Positions 31,232 through 42,179 of a DNA stretch of 64,000 nt are shown in pieces. Position 1 is the first letter of the stretch. The number at the start of each line of letters is the position of its first letter. The stretch comes from Rhizomys pruinosus (lineage: Eukaryota; Chordata; Mammalia; Rodentia; Spalacidae), in assembly GCA_009823505.1 (NCBI GenBank), contig VZQC01006583.1:1443194-1507193 (forward strand), read 5' to 3'. The notes under the pieces are model-generated. The model searched no databases, was not told the DNA's origin, and saw only the letters and a list, made by a program, of their open reading frames with translations. The position numbers and the translations under genes are program-made.

Positions 31232-31480
31232 TTAATATCTTTCTAATTACTTTACATTTTGTCTATGTTTGTCATGTGCAGAGCATATTCATGCACTGGT
31301 GAGTAGAATAAGCTGTAGAAGTAAATGCACATCATTATTGCAACCTCAGAAGTTGAGATCAGAAAGGTGGAAAACCATCCACTGCGGAGATGATGTGACT
31401 ACTTGTTAATGGTTAGTAAGGGGTGGGTCCTGATATGATTTTTAGATAATTTTAATTGAACTTTTGTGTATTTCATACAC

Positions 31481-31841
31481 TGTATTAGTCACTTCTCTGT
31501 TGCTGTGATAAAACACCATGACCAAGGAACTTATAAAAGGAAGAGTTTATTTGAGCTTACGATTGATGGTTCCAGGGAATTAGAGTCCATTGTGGTGGGA
31601 GGCATGGCGGCTGGAGCTGGAGCAGCATGCCAAGGGTCACATCTCGCAAAGAGCAAAGGAAACAGAGAGAGAGAATCAACTGTAGACCACGAGGCTTGTT
31701 AAACTCACTAAGCCTGCCCCCAGTGACATACTTCCTCTAGCATGGCCACACCTTCTAAGACCTCCAAAAACAGCGCCACCAACTGGAGACAAATGTCTGA
31801 ATACTTACAGCCTATGTGGTACATTCATTCAAACCACCACA
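31481..31841 (-). mobile_element. MaLR-like solo LTR, MT type, exact TSD
   Basis: TGTATTAGTCACTTCTCTG at left and CATTCAAACCACCACA at right are the two LTR ends in reverse; CTTATAAAAGGAAGAG inside. The 5-bp target duplication TACAC is exact at 31476-31480 and 31842-31846. Contains GAGAGAGAGA. Same family as 18441-18811. Confidence 0.92.
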
Positions 31842-31849
31842 TACACATC

Positions 31850-32250
31850 TTAATCATCTCCTTCCCTGGTCTTCCCACTGGAATTCATGCATTCTGTCAT
31901 TTATGTTAAGGCTAAAGAGTCAAGTTAGTGTCACCAGATGTCCCTCAGTACAATCCACTGGGGTCAGGTCAGCCAATCTAGAGTCCCTCCCTTAAAGAAG
32001 ATCAGCCCTCTTCACCCAGCAATAACCATCTGCTAATAGTTCCTTGGCTGAGGTTTTATCTTCTCTCTCTTTCTCCCTGTCTAACCTTTCCTCCTCCTTC
32101 TCCAGTTAAAATGTCCCCATTTTCCCATTTGACCCTCGAAAATATCTGTCTCCCTCTTGGCCCCTCTCTTAAGCTCCTTCTTCCCCTTATCCGCACAGTT
32201 CCTTGGATAACCTTCCCTTTCCCCTCCCATTAAATACTCCCATTTTACTT
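31850..32250 (-). mobile_element. L1 3'UTR fragment
   Basis: CAGTTAAAATGTCCCCATTTTCCC...CTCCTTCTTCCCC at 32100-32180 repeats the layout at 1280-1350 of the minus-strand L1 in this window. The body further left is decayed. It faces the + strand L1 at 32254 nose to nose, but both are 3' or interior parts, so this is not a simple twin-primed inversion. Confidence 0.5.
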
Positions 32251-32253
32251 GCT

Positions 32254-33965
32254 AGAGCAATAACACGAGAGAAGGAAACTAAAGAAGTACTAATAGGAAA
32301 AGAAGAGGTCAAATTATTCCTATTTGCAGATGATATGATATTCTACCTAAGATATCCCAAAAATTACCCCAGAAAACTCTTAGAAATGATGAACATTTTC
32401 AGCAAAGGGGCATGCTATAAAGTCAATCTACAAACTCAGTAGCCTTTCTAAATACTATTATTAAGCAAATTGAGAAAGAGTACATGGAAACCCTCCCATT
32501 CACAATACCCTCAAAAATATCTATTAATAAACCAGTGACATTGAAGAGCTCTACAATGAAAAATTTAAATCTTTGAAGAAAGAGATTGAGGAAGACTCCA
32601 GGAGATGTAAGGACCTCCCATGTGCTTGGATTGTCAGAATGAATACTGTGAAAATGATCACCCTACCAAAATCAATATGTAGATTCAATGCAATACCAGT
32701 AAAATTTTATAATTCTTCAGAGAATTAGAAAAGTATCCTAAAATTGATATGGAATTACAAAAGACCCCAAACAATCCTGAACACAAAAGAGCAAGCCTGA
32801 GGGAATACCATACCTGATCTCAAAATATATTAGAGTCATAAAACAGCATGGTACTGGCAAAAAAAAACAGGCATATAGATCAATGAAACATAGATGAGTA
32901 CACACCATTTCATCAATCTGATATTTGACAAGGGGCCAAGAATACACACTGGAGGAAAGACAGCATCTTCACCAAATCATGCTGGCAAAACTGGATCTTC
33001 ACCTGTAGAATGAAACTAGACCCTTATCTTACACCTTGCACAGAGGTAAACTTCAAATGCATCAAAAATCTCAATGTGAAACTGAGACTTTGAAACTGTT
33101 AGAAGAAAACATAGGCTGTACCCTACAAGATGCAGGTGTAAGAAAGGACTTTCTAAATTGGACATCAGCTGCACAGGAATTAAAGTAAACAATCAACAAG
33201 CAGGACTTCATTAAACTAAAAAGCTTCTGTACAGCAAAAGAAACCACCAAGTACAGGAAGAAAAAGCCCAAAGAGAGGAAGAAAATCTTCACCAGCAACA
33301 CATCTAATAGAGGCTTAACATCTAGAATATATAAAGAACTCAAAAGTGTTCTGAGGAAAATAAATAACCCAATTAAAAGATGGGTTATCCATCTGAACAG
33401 AGAGTTCTCAAATAAAGAAATAAATATGGCTAAACAACATCTTTAAAATAGTGTTCAACAAACATCATAAGAAGCAGTATGGAGAACTCTTAAAAAACTA
33501 AAAATGAACCTATTATGTGACCTGTTCATACTGTTCTTTGCCATATACCCAAAGGACTCATCTTACTGTCGAGATACTTGTAAATCCATGTTTGGTTTTC
33601 ACAATAGCTCAGAGGTAGAAGCAACCTAAGTGTCCTTCAACTGATAAGTGGATAATGAAAATGTGGTACACATTTGCACAATGGCATTCTACTCTGCACT
33701 GAAGGTAGGAGAAATCACGAAATTTGCAGCTAAATGGAGGGAACTAGAAGCTGTTGTACTAACTGAAGTAACACAGACTTAGAAAAACAAGCTGTGTTTG
33801 TTCTCCTTCACTTGTGGATCCTAGCACCAAATCCTTATATGTAGGTATATATCCTTATGTAACTGCAGGAGCCAGGAAAATAGAAAGGAACCAGGGAGGT
33901 AAAGGGAGAGAAGGAACCTGAGAGAGAACAGTAAGAGACACATAACACCTTTCTATGCTTCTGTC
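32254..33965 (+). mobile_element. 5'-truncated L1 with RT core
   Basis: Starts inside ORF2: the frame 32254-32442 encodes GKEEVKLFLFADDMIFYL, with FADD the catalytic reverse transcriptase motif. It then runs through the C-terminal part (…[25 protein letters not shown]… region near 32930-33010), IRKIK-type text, and ends with AVVLTEVT near 33770 and a 3'UTR to about 33960. Many stops and frameshifts make it inactive. Diverged from the young L1 at 1-420. Confidence 0.8.
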
Positions 33966-34149
33966 CTCACTTCCGTTCTTTCTGGTTTCACACATAATTC
34001 TACTTTTATTTCCCCCTGATTTTACTGAATGTTGGGATTAGATTGCCTTCTGAATCTTTGTTTCCAATGTATATGCTTAAGGCCTCTGAATTCACAGTCA
34101 ACAAACACATAGAACTCACATGAGTAAATAATTAAATAAATGTTAACAT

Positions 34150-35025
34150 AAATGCTTAATACTGTTGTTGTCCCCACAGACTACATTTCCAGCTATATCT
34201 TACAAATTTTCATGTATTTTTATTTTGTTAATTTTTGGAGGGTTACTTAAGGCAACTCTTTGGACTGCTGCACACTCTAGATGCACTTCCTAGTGTTCAA
34301 GTGTTTGACAGTGTGGTTATTTCTGTTAGTAAGTTCACCTTTGATTAATTGCATTTATTTCAATTCATCTAAATTTTATGAAGCTCATTTTATGTCTATT
34401 TTGTTCATGTGTTTGGGCACTTGAACAGAATTCTTATCTACTTTTGTTAGATGGGGTGTGTGGTAAATATTGATTGGACCCTGTTGATTGATGCTATTGT
34501 AGGATTATTCTGTGTCCTTATTGATTTTTCTGTCTAGTTGTTCTATCAATCGTTGAGAGAAGACCATTAATGTTTTCATCCATAATTGTAGATTTATCTA
34601 TTTCTCCTTCCATTTCTGTTTTCATCTATGTATTCTGTCATTTTGTTGTTTGGGCATCTCTGAAACTGACTACTGTGTCTTCTTGGTGGATTAATACTTT
34701 TATTAGTGTCCCTTTCTGAACCTAGTCCTTCTCTGTGATAAATTATACCTTACATAATATTAGTATAGTTAATCCTGCTTGCGACTCATTAGTAATGGAA
34801 TGTTGTACTTTCTTACCCTTTTACTGTCTGCAAAGATTGCATTTGCAATGACTTAGACAAGGTCTCATTTCCTGGTTTACAGATGGCTCCCTGGTGAATG
34901 ATAATTTATTTTTTAAATCATCATAATTATTTCATTTTAACTTAACATATTTAACAGTATGATAGGATTACATTTGCATTTATTATTTTTGGTTTGCATT
35001 GAGGTTTTTTTTTTGGTTTGTATTG
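34150..35025 (-). mobile_element. Ancient L1M 5' region
   Basis: Runs TTGATTTTTCTGTCTAGTTGTTCTATCAATCG...GTAGATTTATCTATTTCTCC...CTTCTTGGTGGATTAATAC...AGTATAGTTAATCCTGC, the familiar L1M 5' region in reverse (…TTGTCTATTTCTCC…CCTCTTGATGGATTGACC…TAGCTACTCCTGC…). Shared by many mammals, so old. Confidence 0.65.
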
Positions 35026-35104
35026 AGTTTTTAAAATTAGCTTCCATTTTATTTTTCTTCCTCAAAATTGAATATTTTTAAAGAATTTCATATTGATAGT
35101 TTCT

Positions 35105-35325
35105 AGAGGTATGTGCAGGTATGTGTATGTATATGTGTTCATATGTGTATATGTATGGTGTGAATATATTGTGTACGTGTATAGGTGTGTATGCATATGT
35201 GTATAAGTGTGCATATTGATGTATGGAAAGTGTGTATGTGTGTGTCTGGTACTGAAAATGGAACCCAGGCATATTCACATGATAGGCAACTGGTACACCA
35301 TACAGTCACATGTCTAGCTCTGTGG
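35105..35325 (-). mobile_element. GT-rich run and old SINE
   Basis: Variable TATGTG repeats (35105-35240) then GGTACTGAAAATGGAACCCAGGCATATTCACATGATAGGCAACTGGTACACC, which reads as a decayed SINE in reverse. Confidence 0.4.
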
Positions 35326-35329
35326 CTTT

Positions 35330-36560
35330 TGACTGTATTTATCTGGTAGCTTTTTTACAGTCTCTCTGGGTTCTATACCACATGTGTCTGACACAACAGC
35401 ACAGTCTATCTAGTGTTGTTTTACTGGCTTAAGTTATAAACCCTATTTCCTTTCTGTCCCCTTTTCTCTCCTTCAAGTCTTCACTTTAACTGCCATAAAA
35501 AATGAATAAGCAGGAGAAACTTAAGCCATGGTATTCAGATTGTCAGCTTTCTGTGAATGGAAGTAGCTGCCTAGGGTTGACAGTGTGGTCAGGTTCTCTT
35601 TCTGGCTTACAGGTGGCCTCCTTTCCCCATTGCCTTTGCATGGCTGAGAGAGAAGAACCAGAGAGCTCTCACGGGTCTCCTCTTGCAAAGATACCCGACC
35701 TCGTCTTGAAGGCATCATTTAAACCCAATTATATCCCTGTTCCAGACACCACAGTTTGAGGGTTAGGGCCTCATCAGGTACATTTGGAAGGAGACTGTGA
35801 AGTCCTTACAAACTTATGGTTCAAGTGGATTACTCTGCGTTCCCAAGTAACTTTCACAGAAATATAGTCTGAAGAGTCAAAATCACTTTTTAGATATTGT
35901 GATGTTTTGTTCTAATTCTCCTCCTTGGCTGTCTGCTAAGCAATTACCCTTAATGCATTTAGAGTTTATGTGGCTTTCTTTTGTCGCATATTTTATGACT
36001 CTAACATATTATTACCTGTTTTCTCTCCATTTTTATTAGTTTATTTTTCTTAGCTCCCTACATTATATGATTTCAAGACTTGATCTGAAAAAGTGGGTTA
36101 TTCTTCAAGAAAGAGATGCCGGGATTTGGAGTAAGACTGTAAATATTTTTGGATTCAACCACAGCTACCAATTCCATTATAGAATTTCCTACTTCTATAG
36201 AGCTAGTTTGTAAAGGGTGAAACCTAGTGCCACAAAATCCACACTATTTTATCTGCCAGAATCTTAGAGCTAATTAGAGACTAATTAAAAGAATTTCTCA
36301 ATGCCTCATTTCACTGTGTGGGCATAGGCAAGGTAAGTGCTATTTTCTGTTTGAAATCCTGAGGTGGGAAACGTGCATTTAAAGCTGGGTGATGTGTGTA
36401 TGGTTCTAAACACTGATATGAAGGAAGTTATTTCAGTGACTGCCATACCCCTCATTTCTTAGTCTGGTGTGCACCAGAGAACACACAGAGCTACAAAGAA
36501 ATTCTGGAAAAGCAACCATGCTGAAATGTAAGGAATAGAAAACAACTTTAGAGGAAGCCA
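35330..36560. other. Gene-free interval, no clear repeat
   Basis: About 1.2 kb. A pair of open frames on opposite strands (85 and 65 residues, 35502-35759) have no recognisable content. AT-rich in the middle. Could hold unique regulatory DNA, but I see nothing specific. Confidence 0.35.
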
Positions 36561-36566
36561 ATCATA

Positions 36567-36960
36567 GATGGTAATTAATCTTGATTATCAACTGACGGAT
36601 TTTAACATCACCATGGAAACTAATGTCAGCATGAGCATACCTGTGAAGGACTATTTAGACAAGATTAGCCTCTGGACATGTCTGGGAGACATTTTATTGG
36701 GGCCAAAGAAGCACCATAGATATGGGGCTACTCTTCTGTGGGCTGCAGTCCCAGACTAGATAAACAGGAGGGAGCTGGCTGAGCACAGCATTTGTCTTTC
36801 TTTACTTCCTGGTGCAGATGTCAGGTGACCAGCTGCCTCAAACCCCAGCCACCATGATAGAGTGGCCCCTCAAGCTGTGATCTGAATTCCACTCTTCCTT
36901 AAGTCGCTTTTGCCAGGTATTTTACCCCAACAGTGATACAGGTAGCTAAAGGTGAGTTCA
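36567..36960 (+). mobile_element. MT-like MaLR LTR
   Basis: TGGTAATTAATCTTGATTATC at the left; GTGACCAGCTGCCTCAAACCCCAGCCACCATGATAGAG; CCCCTCAAGCTGTGATCTGAATTCC; TTAAGTCGCTTTTGCCAGGTATTTTACC; CAGTGATACAGGTAGC, the order of a rodent MT LTR (…GACCAGCTGCCTCATGCTCCTGC…). Ends not exact. Confidence 0.55.
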
Positions 36961-37454
36961 ACAGAATTAACGTCAGAGGCTAAGTAGGAGGAAGAGGAAG
37001 AGGAGGACGAGCACCAAGGCAGGGACAGGTTGTGATAAACCCAAGTCACGTTCTTATCAGAGAAGGCGAGAAAACAGACTTCTCTCACAGGCTAGGCATT
37101 TTATCTGTGCTGAGTTCAAAGGGGCTAACGAATGATTCAGCTAGGTAGGGTTCCTGGTTCTACTGGGACATACAGGCCTGATATTAATGGTGTTGACTTT
37201 GGGAACACTAAACTTTATCCATATAAAACAGGCTGTTCAGGTGGAATGTAATCAAGGGATGGAAGGGCTGGAGTGGTGTTGTGTCTGACTGTGCTCCTGC
37301 CCTGTCTGACTGACCCCACTGAGGCAGCTGGTCACCTGACATCTACAGGAGCCTGGAAGACATTCTGTTACACTTCATGGATGATGAATGTTGGCTCTGA
37401 GCTGCCTCAGACTGCTCCCCACACCTCACTAGGGTATATATTTACAGAAGGCAG

Positions 37455-37520
37455 TGGGTTCCAAATCTGCAGGCATATCACTACCACCTGCGGTGCTCTT
37501 TAAATTACAGTGTCTCTGAA
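37455..37520 (+). repeat. MER5/Charlie-like hAT fragment
   Basis: GGTTCCAAATCTGCAGGCATATCACTACCACCTGCGGTGCTCTTTAAATTACAGT resembles the MER5-type hAT transposon fragment (…GTGCATCAGAATCACCTGGAGGGCTTGTTAAAACACAG…). Short, so moderate confidence. Confidence 0.4.
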
Positions 37521-37711
37521 CTTAACTGCTAACCTCTTCAAGCATAGGAGAATCAAAACCCCTGTACAAAAAAACAGAAGAATGTGGTTTTTAGTTTTAT
37601 TCATATTTATTTTCTATTTTAAATTAAACCATTCTGGCCATTCTACTGTGGAGCCACCATCAAGAATATATAGGAACTTCTTAAATGGAAACAGAAGAAA
37701 AACACAGGGGT

Positions 37712-38152
37712 CAGTCATACAGGGCAGAGGGGTCAGTCAGACAGGGCAGTGGGGTCAGTCAGACAGGGCGGTGGGGTCAGTCAGACAGGGCGGTGGGGTC
37801 AGTCAGACAGGGCGGTGGGGTCAGTCAGACAGGGCGGTGGGGTCAGTCAGACAGGGCGGTGGGGTCAGTCAGACAGGGCGGTGGGGTCAGTCAGACAGGG
37901 TAGTGGGGTCAGTCAGAGAGGGCAGTGGGGTCAGTCAGACAGGGCAGTGGGATCAGTCAGACAGGGCAGTGGGGTCAGTCAGACAGGTCAGTGGGGTCAG
38001 TCAGATAGGGTGGTGGGGTCAGTCAGATAGGGTGGTGGGGTCAGTCAGACAGGGCAGTGGGGTCAGTCAGACAGGGCAGTGGGGTCAGTCAGACAGGGCA
38101 GTGGGGTCAGTCAGACAAGGCAGTGGGGTCAGAGAGGGCAGTGGGGTAAGTC
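37712..38152. repeat. 22-bp minisatellite, about 20 units
   Basis: Unit GGGGTCAGTCAGACAGGGCRGT with a gradient of variants: GGCGGT in 37760-37890, GGCAGT before and after it. Period 22 is 1 modulo 3, so three units make 66 bp and all plus frames stay open (up to 227 residues of GSVRQG/VSQTGQWGQSDRA). The minus frames contain stops. Not coding. Confidence 0.95.
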
Positions 38153-38240
38153 AGACTAGGTGCTTCAGGCCTGTACCACTTCACAAGGGTTGAGAATTTG
38201 AAGCCTGCCTGGCATACATAGATAGACTTCAGAAAAAGGA

Positions 38241-38480
38241 GGGAGGGAGAAAGAGAAGAGTGGAGTGAGGGAAAGACATGAGGTGGAGAGGGCTGGGGGG
38301 AAGAAGAAAATGAAGAGAGGAGAGGGAAAGGAGGGGAATAGAAAGGCGAATGGAGAAGAGAGTGAAGGGAGAGTGGAGACGAAGGAGAAGGGAGGAGAGA
38401 AGAGAGGAAATGAAGGGAAGGGAAGGGGGAAGGAGAGGAGAATAGAGTTGAGGAGAGAGAAAGGGAGGGAAGTGGGCAAA
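38241..38480 (+). repeat. Polypurine (GA-rich) tract, 240 bp
   Basis: Almost all A and G on the plus strand (GAGAGGAGAGGG, GAAGGAGAAGGG), with few pyrimidines in about 240 bases. Directly follows the 22-bp minisatellite and a B1-like remnant (38155-38240). Confidence 0.93.
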
Positions 38481-38754
38481 ACACCACTGTGTTCTTTCCG
38501 CGTTACACTAAAGACTGCCAAAGCTTTGTGCTGGAAGCTTATGTGGGTCGTGGAGCCCGCTACTGTGGGAGCCCAGGCTTCTGCTCAGCGCTTCTGGTGT
38601 CTGTGTGAAGTGTGTCATAGTCACATTCATCATCACAGTTATGATTGGCTGGTGTCAATTTCAGATTCATTAGGACAGTGAAGGCTATTTGGAAAACAGC
38701 CAGAAGCCTGGCTCATTGAAGAAGAAAAAATTCATACATAAAAAGATATCAACA

Positions 38755-38950
38755 CTGGTGAGATGTTTCAGTGGGTAAAGGTACTTGATGCCAAGCCTGA
38801 TGACTGCGTTCAGTCACTGAGGAACCCACAGGTGGAAACAGAGAGCCAACTCCTGCAAGTTGTCCTGTGATTGTATATGAGTGGGTAGGGTATGAAAGGC
38901 ATTCATAATAATAATATAATAATAATAAATAATCATAAATGTAATAATTT
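38755..38950 (+). mobile_element. B4-type SINE with AAT tail
   Basis: GGTGAGATGTTTCAGTGGGTAAAGG is a tRNA-like head; CTGAGGAACCCACAGGTGGAAACAGAGAGCC and ACTCCTGCAAGTTGTCCTGTG belong to the B4/B3 body; a TAATAATAAT tail follows at 38905-38945. Confidence 0.65.
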
Positions 38951-38954
38951 TAAA

Positions 38955-39620
38955 TATCAACAAGTCACTGTATCTAGGCTGATTTGGACAAAGCATTTAA
39001 ATGATTTAAATGGAAATAGCTTGAGTTCAGGAAACCTAAGACAAATCCCGATTCCTAAATATATGTCCTGCTTATTTCTTTGATTCAATAAGCAGAGCTT
39101 TGAGCATATGGAAGTGCTGGCCTTCCCAAGGAAAGTGCAGATACTCACAGTGCCCTAGGCCTCACAGAGGTATCCACAAGGAAGGCCAGGTGTGCCCACT
39201 CCATCTGCTGTGTCTCAAGAGACACTTGAGGCCCATCCTTTAAATGTCAACAGGGGCACTGGGGACCAGCAGAGAATGGATATCTGGGGCCTGGAGGATT
39301 TCATGGAAAAGCAGTTGGGAGTCAGCTTCAAAGGCAAACATCAGAGACATGTAGAAGACAGGTATGTTCCAACTACAGAGGCCATAGTAAAGGTAGGGGT
39401 AGCCAAGGGCAAGAATGCAGCATGGGGCCGACCTGCACAGAAGCCTTGGCACTCAAAGTGAGGTGAGGCTAATACGAAAATCACAGAAAAAGGCAAACCT
39501 TGGAAATCCTTTAAAGTGCTCATAGAGCAGCATACACAGCTGGTGCATATGACCTGAAGTCACAGGTCTTGTGTATGCAGAAGACATGAACCAAGCACAA
39601 GGATGATGTAGAGAGGTCTG
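38955..39620. other. Gene-free interval, nothing recognised
   Basis: Opposed short open frames (39192-39461 plus, 39240-39452 minus) carry no signature. Confidence 0.4.
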
Positions 39621-39639
39621 TGTGGCTGGCCGGGCACTA

Positions 39640-39955
39640 GGGTCAGTCTACCTACAGGGATCTCTCAGATCTCTAGGAAAGCACAAATCCAGCAGGCTCA
39701 TAGTGCCACTGGGGACTCCGAGTTCTCCTGCCTTGGCCACAGGCTGCTTATCTAACTTTCTCACACAGCTCAGTACCACAAGCCCAGGGAAGGGTGCTGC
39801 CCACAGTGGTCTGGGTCCTCCTACATCCATTAACAATTAGACAACATCCTTCAGATAGGCCCATAGGGCAATCTGATCTTGGCTGTCTTTCAGGGGAGAC
39901 TTCAATCTCAAGTGACTCAAGGATGTGTCAAGTTGACGGTTGACACCAGTGAATT
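39640..39955 (-). mobile_element. MaLR-like LTR (TGTCAACTTGACA family), partial
   Basis: CCCACAGTGGTCTGGGTCCTCC, CCATAGGGCAATCTGATCTTGG, AGTGACTCAAGGATGTGTCAAGTTGACGG are the right-hand half of this LTR in reverse. The left half is decayed. Confidence 0.55.
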
Positions 39956-40395
39956 TTCTTGGCCACCAGATGCCTCTTGCTCTGTTTACACAAAGCAATA
40001 AATACTTCATTCATAAGAGAGGAAAAGGCATGGGTCCCTCCCATTAACTTGGCTTTTGGGACAGACAAGATTTGTAAGTGATAAAACTGGCCTTAAGGCA
40101 GAGCCAAACTATCACAAGGTTGACCTGACTACTACCCAAAAAGACCCGTTCTATTCTCCTGTGAACTGAGGAGGTAGATTTAGATGAGTCAGACTGAAGT
40201 TCATTGGCGATATTAGAAGCGAGGTCATTAAGAAATACAAAGCAGATTCAGAAAAGACGCACAGAAAAAATTACCTCTAGCCTGAAAAATGGTCACCCTT
40301 ACCCAGGAAAGCTGTGCCCGGGGGTCCTTGCTCCCCTGGGGGAGGAAGATCAAACAAAACATTAGCTGAAGCTGCTGCAGTGGACACAGACGTGT

Positions 40396-40500
40396 GTGCC
40401 CTTCCTTCCTTCCTTCTTTCCTTCCTTCCTTCCTTCCTTCCTTCCTTCCTTCCTTCCTTCCTTCCTTCTTCCTTTTCCTTCCTTCCTTCCTTTCTTTTTC
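40396..40500. repeat. (CTTC)n polypyrimidine microsatellite
   Basis: CCTT units with few interruptions over about 100 bp; a Pro/Ser/Phe-rich open frame results and is not a gene. Confidence 0.96.
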
Positions 40501-40688
40501 TCTCTGTCTTTTCCTTTTTTCTGTCTCCTCACCTGTTACTCTGGATTTGGTGTTATAAATTTTTCTTGCTTGCCCCTCAAAAGAATTGTCTGCTTCTCTG
40601 GCCTTGGGATCTGATGTTCCTGCTGCTGTGTCTGCTGTTCTCTCTCTTTCTTGTCACAGTATATTTTCTTAACAAGTGTGTGCCTGCC

Positions 40689-40797
40689 TGCTGGGCATGA
40701 TGGCGCATGCCTGGTTTACATAGTGAGCTTCATGCCAGCTGGGGCTACAGGGAGGCCATGTTTCGAAAAGACCCAACAAACAAGCAAACAAAAACTG
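40689..40797 (+). mobile_element. B1 SINE with internal deletion
   Basis: TGCTGGGCATGATGGCGCATGCC then GTTTACATAGTGAGCTTCATGCCAGC...GGAGGCCATGTTTCG and CAAACAAGCAAACAAAAAC. The middle of B1 is missing. Confidence 0.75.
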
Positions 40798-41116
40798 TGT
40801 GCCTCTATGAGACCCATTACACATTTGGCTTTGTTTTTCCATAATCATTTGGCTATTTATATTAAGTGATTGTTTACAGGACTAAATAAAGAGCCAAATA
40901 GGAAAAAAAATATGATAAATAAATAACATAGGAAATACGAGCAAGTACCAGGAATTGAGGATAATATTGGGAACATGGAGAGGGATACAATCTCTGTTCT
41001 GCACATAAACAGTGAAGTCTTCCATGTTCCTCAGGTTGGTATTACCTCAACAAAATAATGGAAGCAGCCACAGTATAAGGAGAGGGGTTTTTATGTGTCT
41101 CATAGTTTTGGAAGCT

Positions 41117-41520
41117 GTATTAGTTTCTTTTCTTTGGCTGTGAAAGAATACCCTGATAAAAAGCAATTTAAGGAATAAAGGGTTTATTTTGGCTGACAGG
41201 ACCAGAGGGATATGGTCCATCGTGGTGGGAAAGCACAAAGGGAAGGGCATGAGGCTGAGCCCAGTCAGGAGCAGGCTGATCCTACTTCATCTGCACACAG
41301 GAAGCATAGAGAACAGGAAGTGGGGCCGGGCCTATAAACCCGGAAAACATGGCTCGATGTTGTACTTCCGATAATAAAGCTCCATCAACCTCCTAAAGTT
41401 TCCATAAGCTGCCTGAACTGCACCACCATCTGGGGACCACGTGTGCAAACACACCACACGGTCTCTGGTCCCCTCTAAACTGGGATTAAAAGTCCAAATG
41501 GCATAGCACAGACCTGGTAA
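41117..41520 (-). mobile_element. MaLR-like LTR, MT type
   Basis: TGTATTAGTTTCTTTTCTTTGGCTGTG at left, AATACCCTGATAAAAAGCAATTTAAGG, GGTTTATTTTGGCTGACAGG, and near the right CATCTGGGGACCACGTGTGC. The reverse of the LTR found at 36567. Boundary at right approximate. Confidence 0.6.
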
Positions 41521-41627
41521 GGGCCACTCCTTCCTGTACCACTTCCTGCTACGGACAGCTATGGCGGGAACATCTGCCTTGAGTACCGAGGAGAGAGTGG
41601 GCAGGCGAGATGAAGCTTGCTTCTTTT

Positions 41628-41689
41628 TTTTTTTTTTTTTGGCTTTTTGAGACAGGGTCTCCCTGTAGCCCCAGCTGGCCTGCGAACAG
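41628..41689 (-). mobile_element. Severely 5'-truncated B1, 17-bp exact TSD
   Basis: Only T tail, GGCTTTTTGAGACAGGG and CTCCCTGTAGCCCCAGCTGGCC are present, i.e. the 3' third of a B1. TGAAGCTTGCTTCTTTT is exact at 41611-41627 and 41690-41706. Exact long duplication and consensus sequence indicate a recent insertion. Confidence 0.93.
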
Positions 41690-41729
41690 TGAAGCTTGCT
41701 TCTTTTATCACTATCCTCTTGAGAACTTA

Positions 41730-42175
41730 GGAAAGCACACGAGAATTGCCACACAAATCCCAAGTGATCTCAGTGGTAGAAGGCTCCAGACTAATGACAT
41801 GAGGAGCGAAGACTGGCTGACCAAACAACGGACTCACAGTTTAATACTTAATTAAATATATCTAGAAATGCTTTGCACTGTTCCTGGTATGAGATGTGCC
41901 TGTAGTAAATGCCTGCTGGACCTGAGTATGTGCTGGACCAGCTCCCTAGGCTCACTAGTAAGGAGAGCACAGCCAGCTGTCCATCAGCGACTTTGAAAAT
42001 CTCTGCCATGCCCAGGTAGCAGGATTCTAAGTCAAGATGCAGAGTCGCATGATGAGGAGGGTCCACTGTGTGCTCTTCCTTTGTCTCTGGTCCTCTGAAC
42101 TTGAAGGCAGGTCCCATCCTCAGCTTGTAGTAGAATGTTAGGCCGGGTGCACAGCTATCTAACGGTGCCCTTTGG
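41730..42175. other. Gene-free interval, nothing recognised
   Basis: No repeat or gene support. Confidence 0.4.
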
Positions 42176-42179
42176 AGTT

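Noticed and set aside
32203..32442. Reverse transcriptase gene (FADD motif)
   Set aside because: It is part of a 5'-truncated, frameshifted L1; no intact endonuclease or complete RT.
37510..38193. 227-residue plus-strand frame with GSVRQG/SQTGQWGQSDRA repeats
   Set aside because: A 22-bp minisatellite read through; other plus frames show the same peptide shifted.
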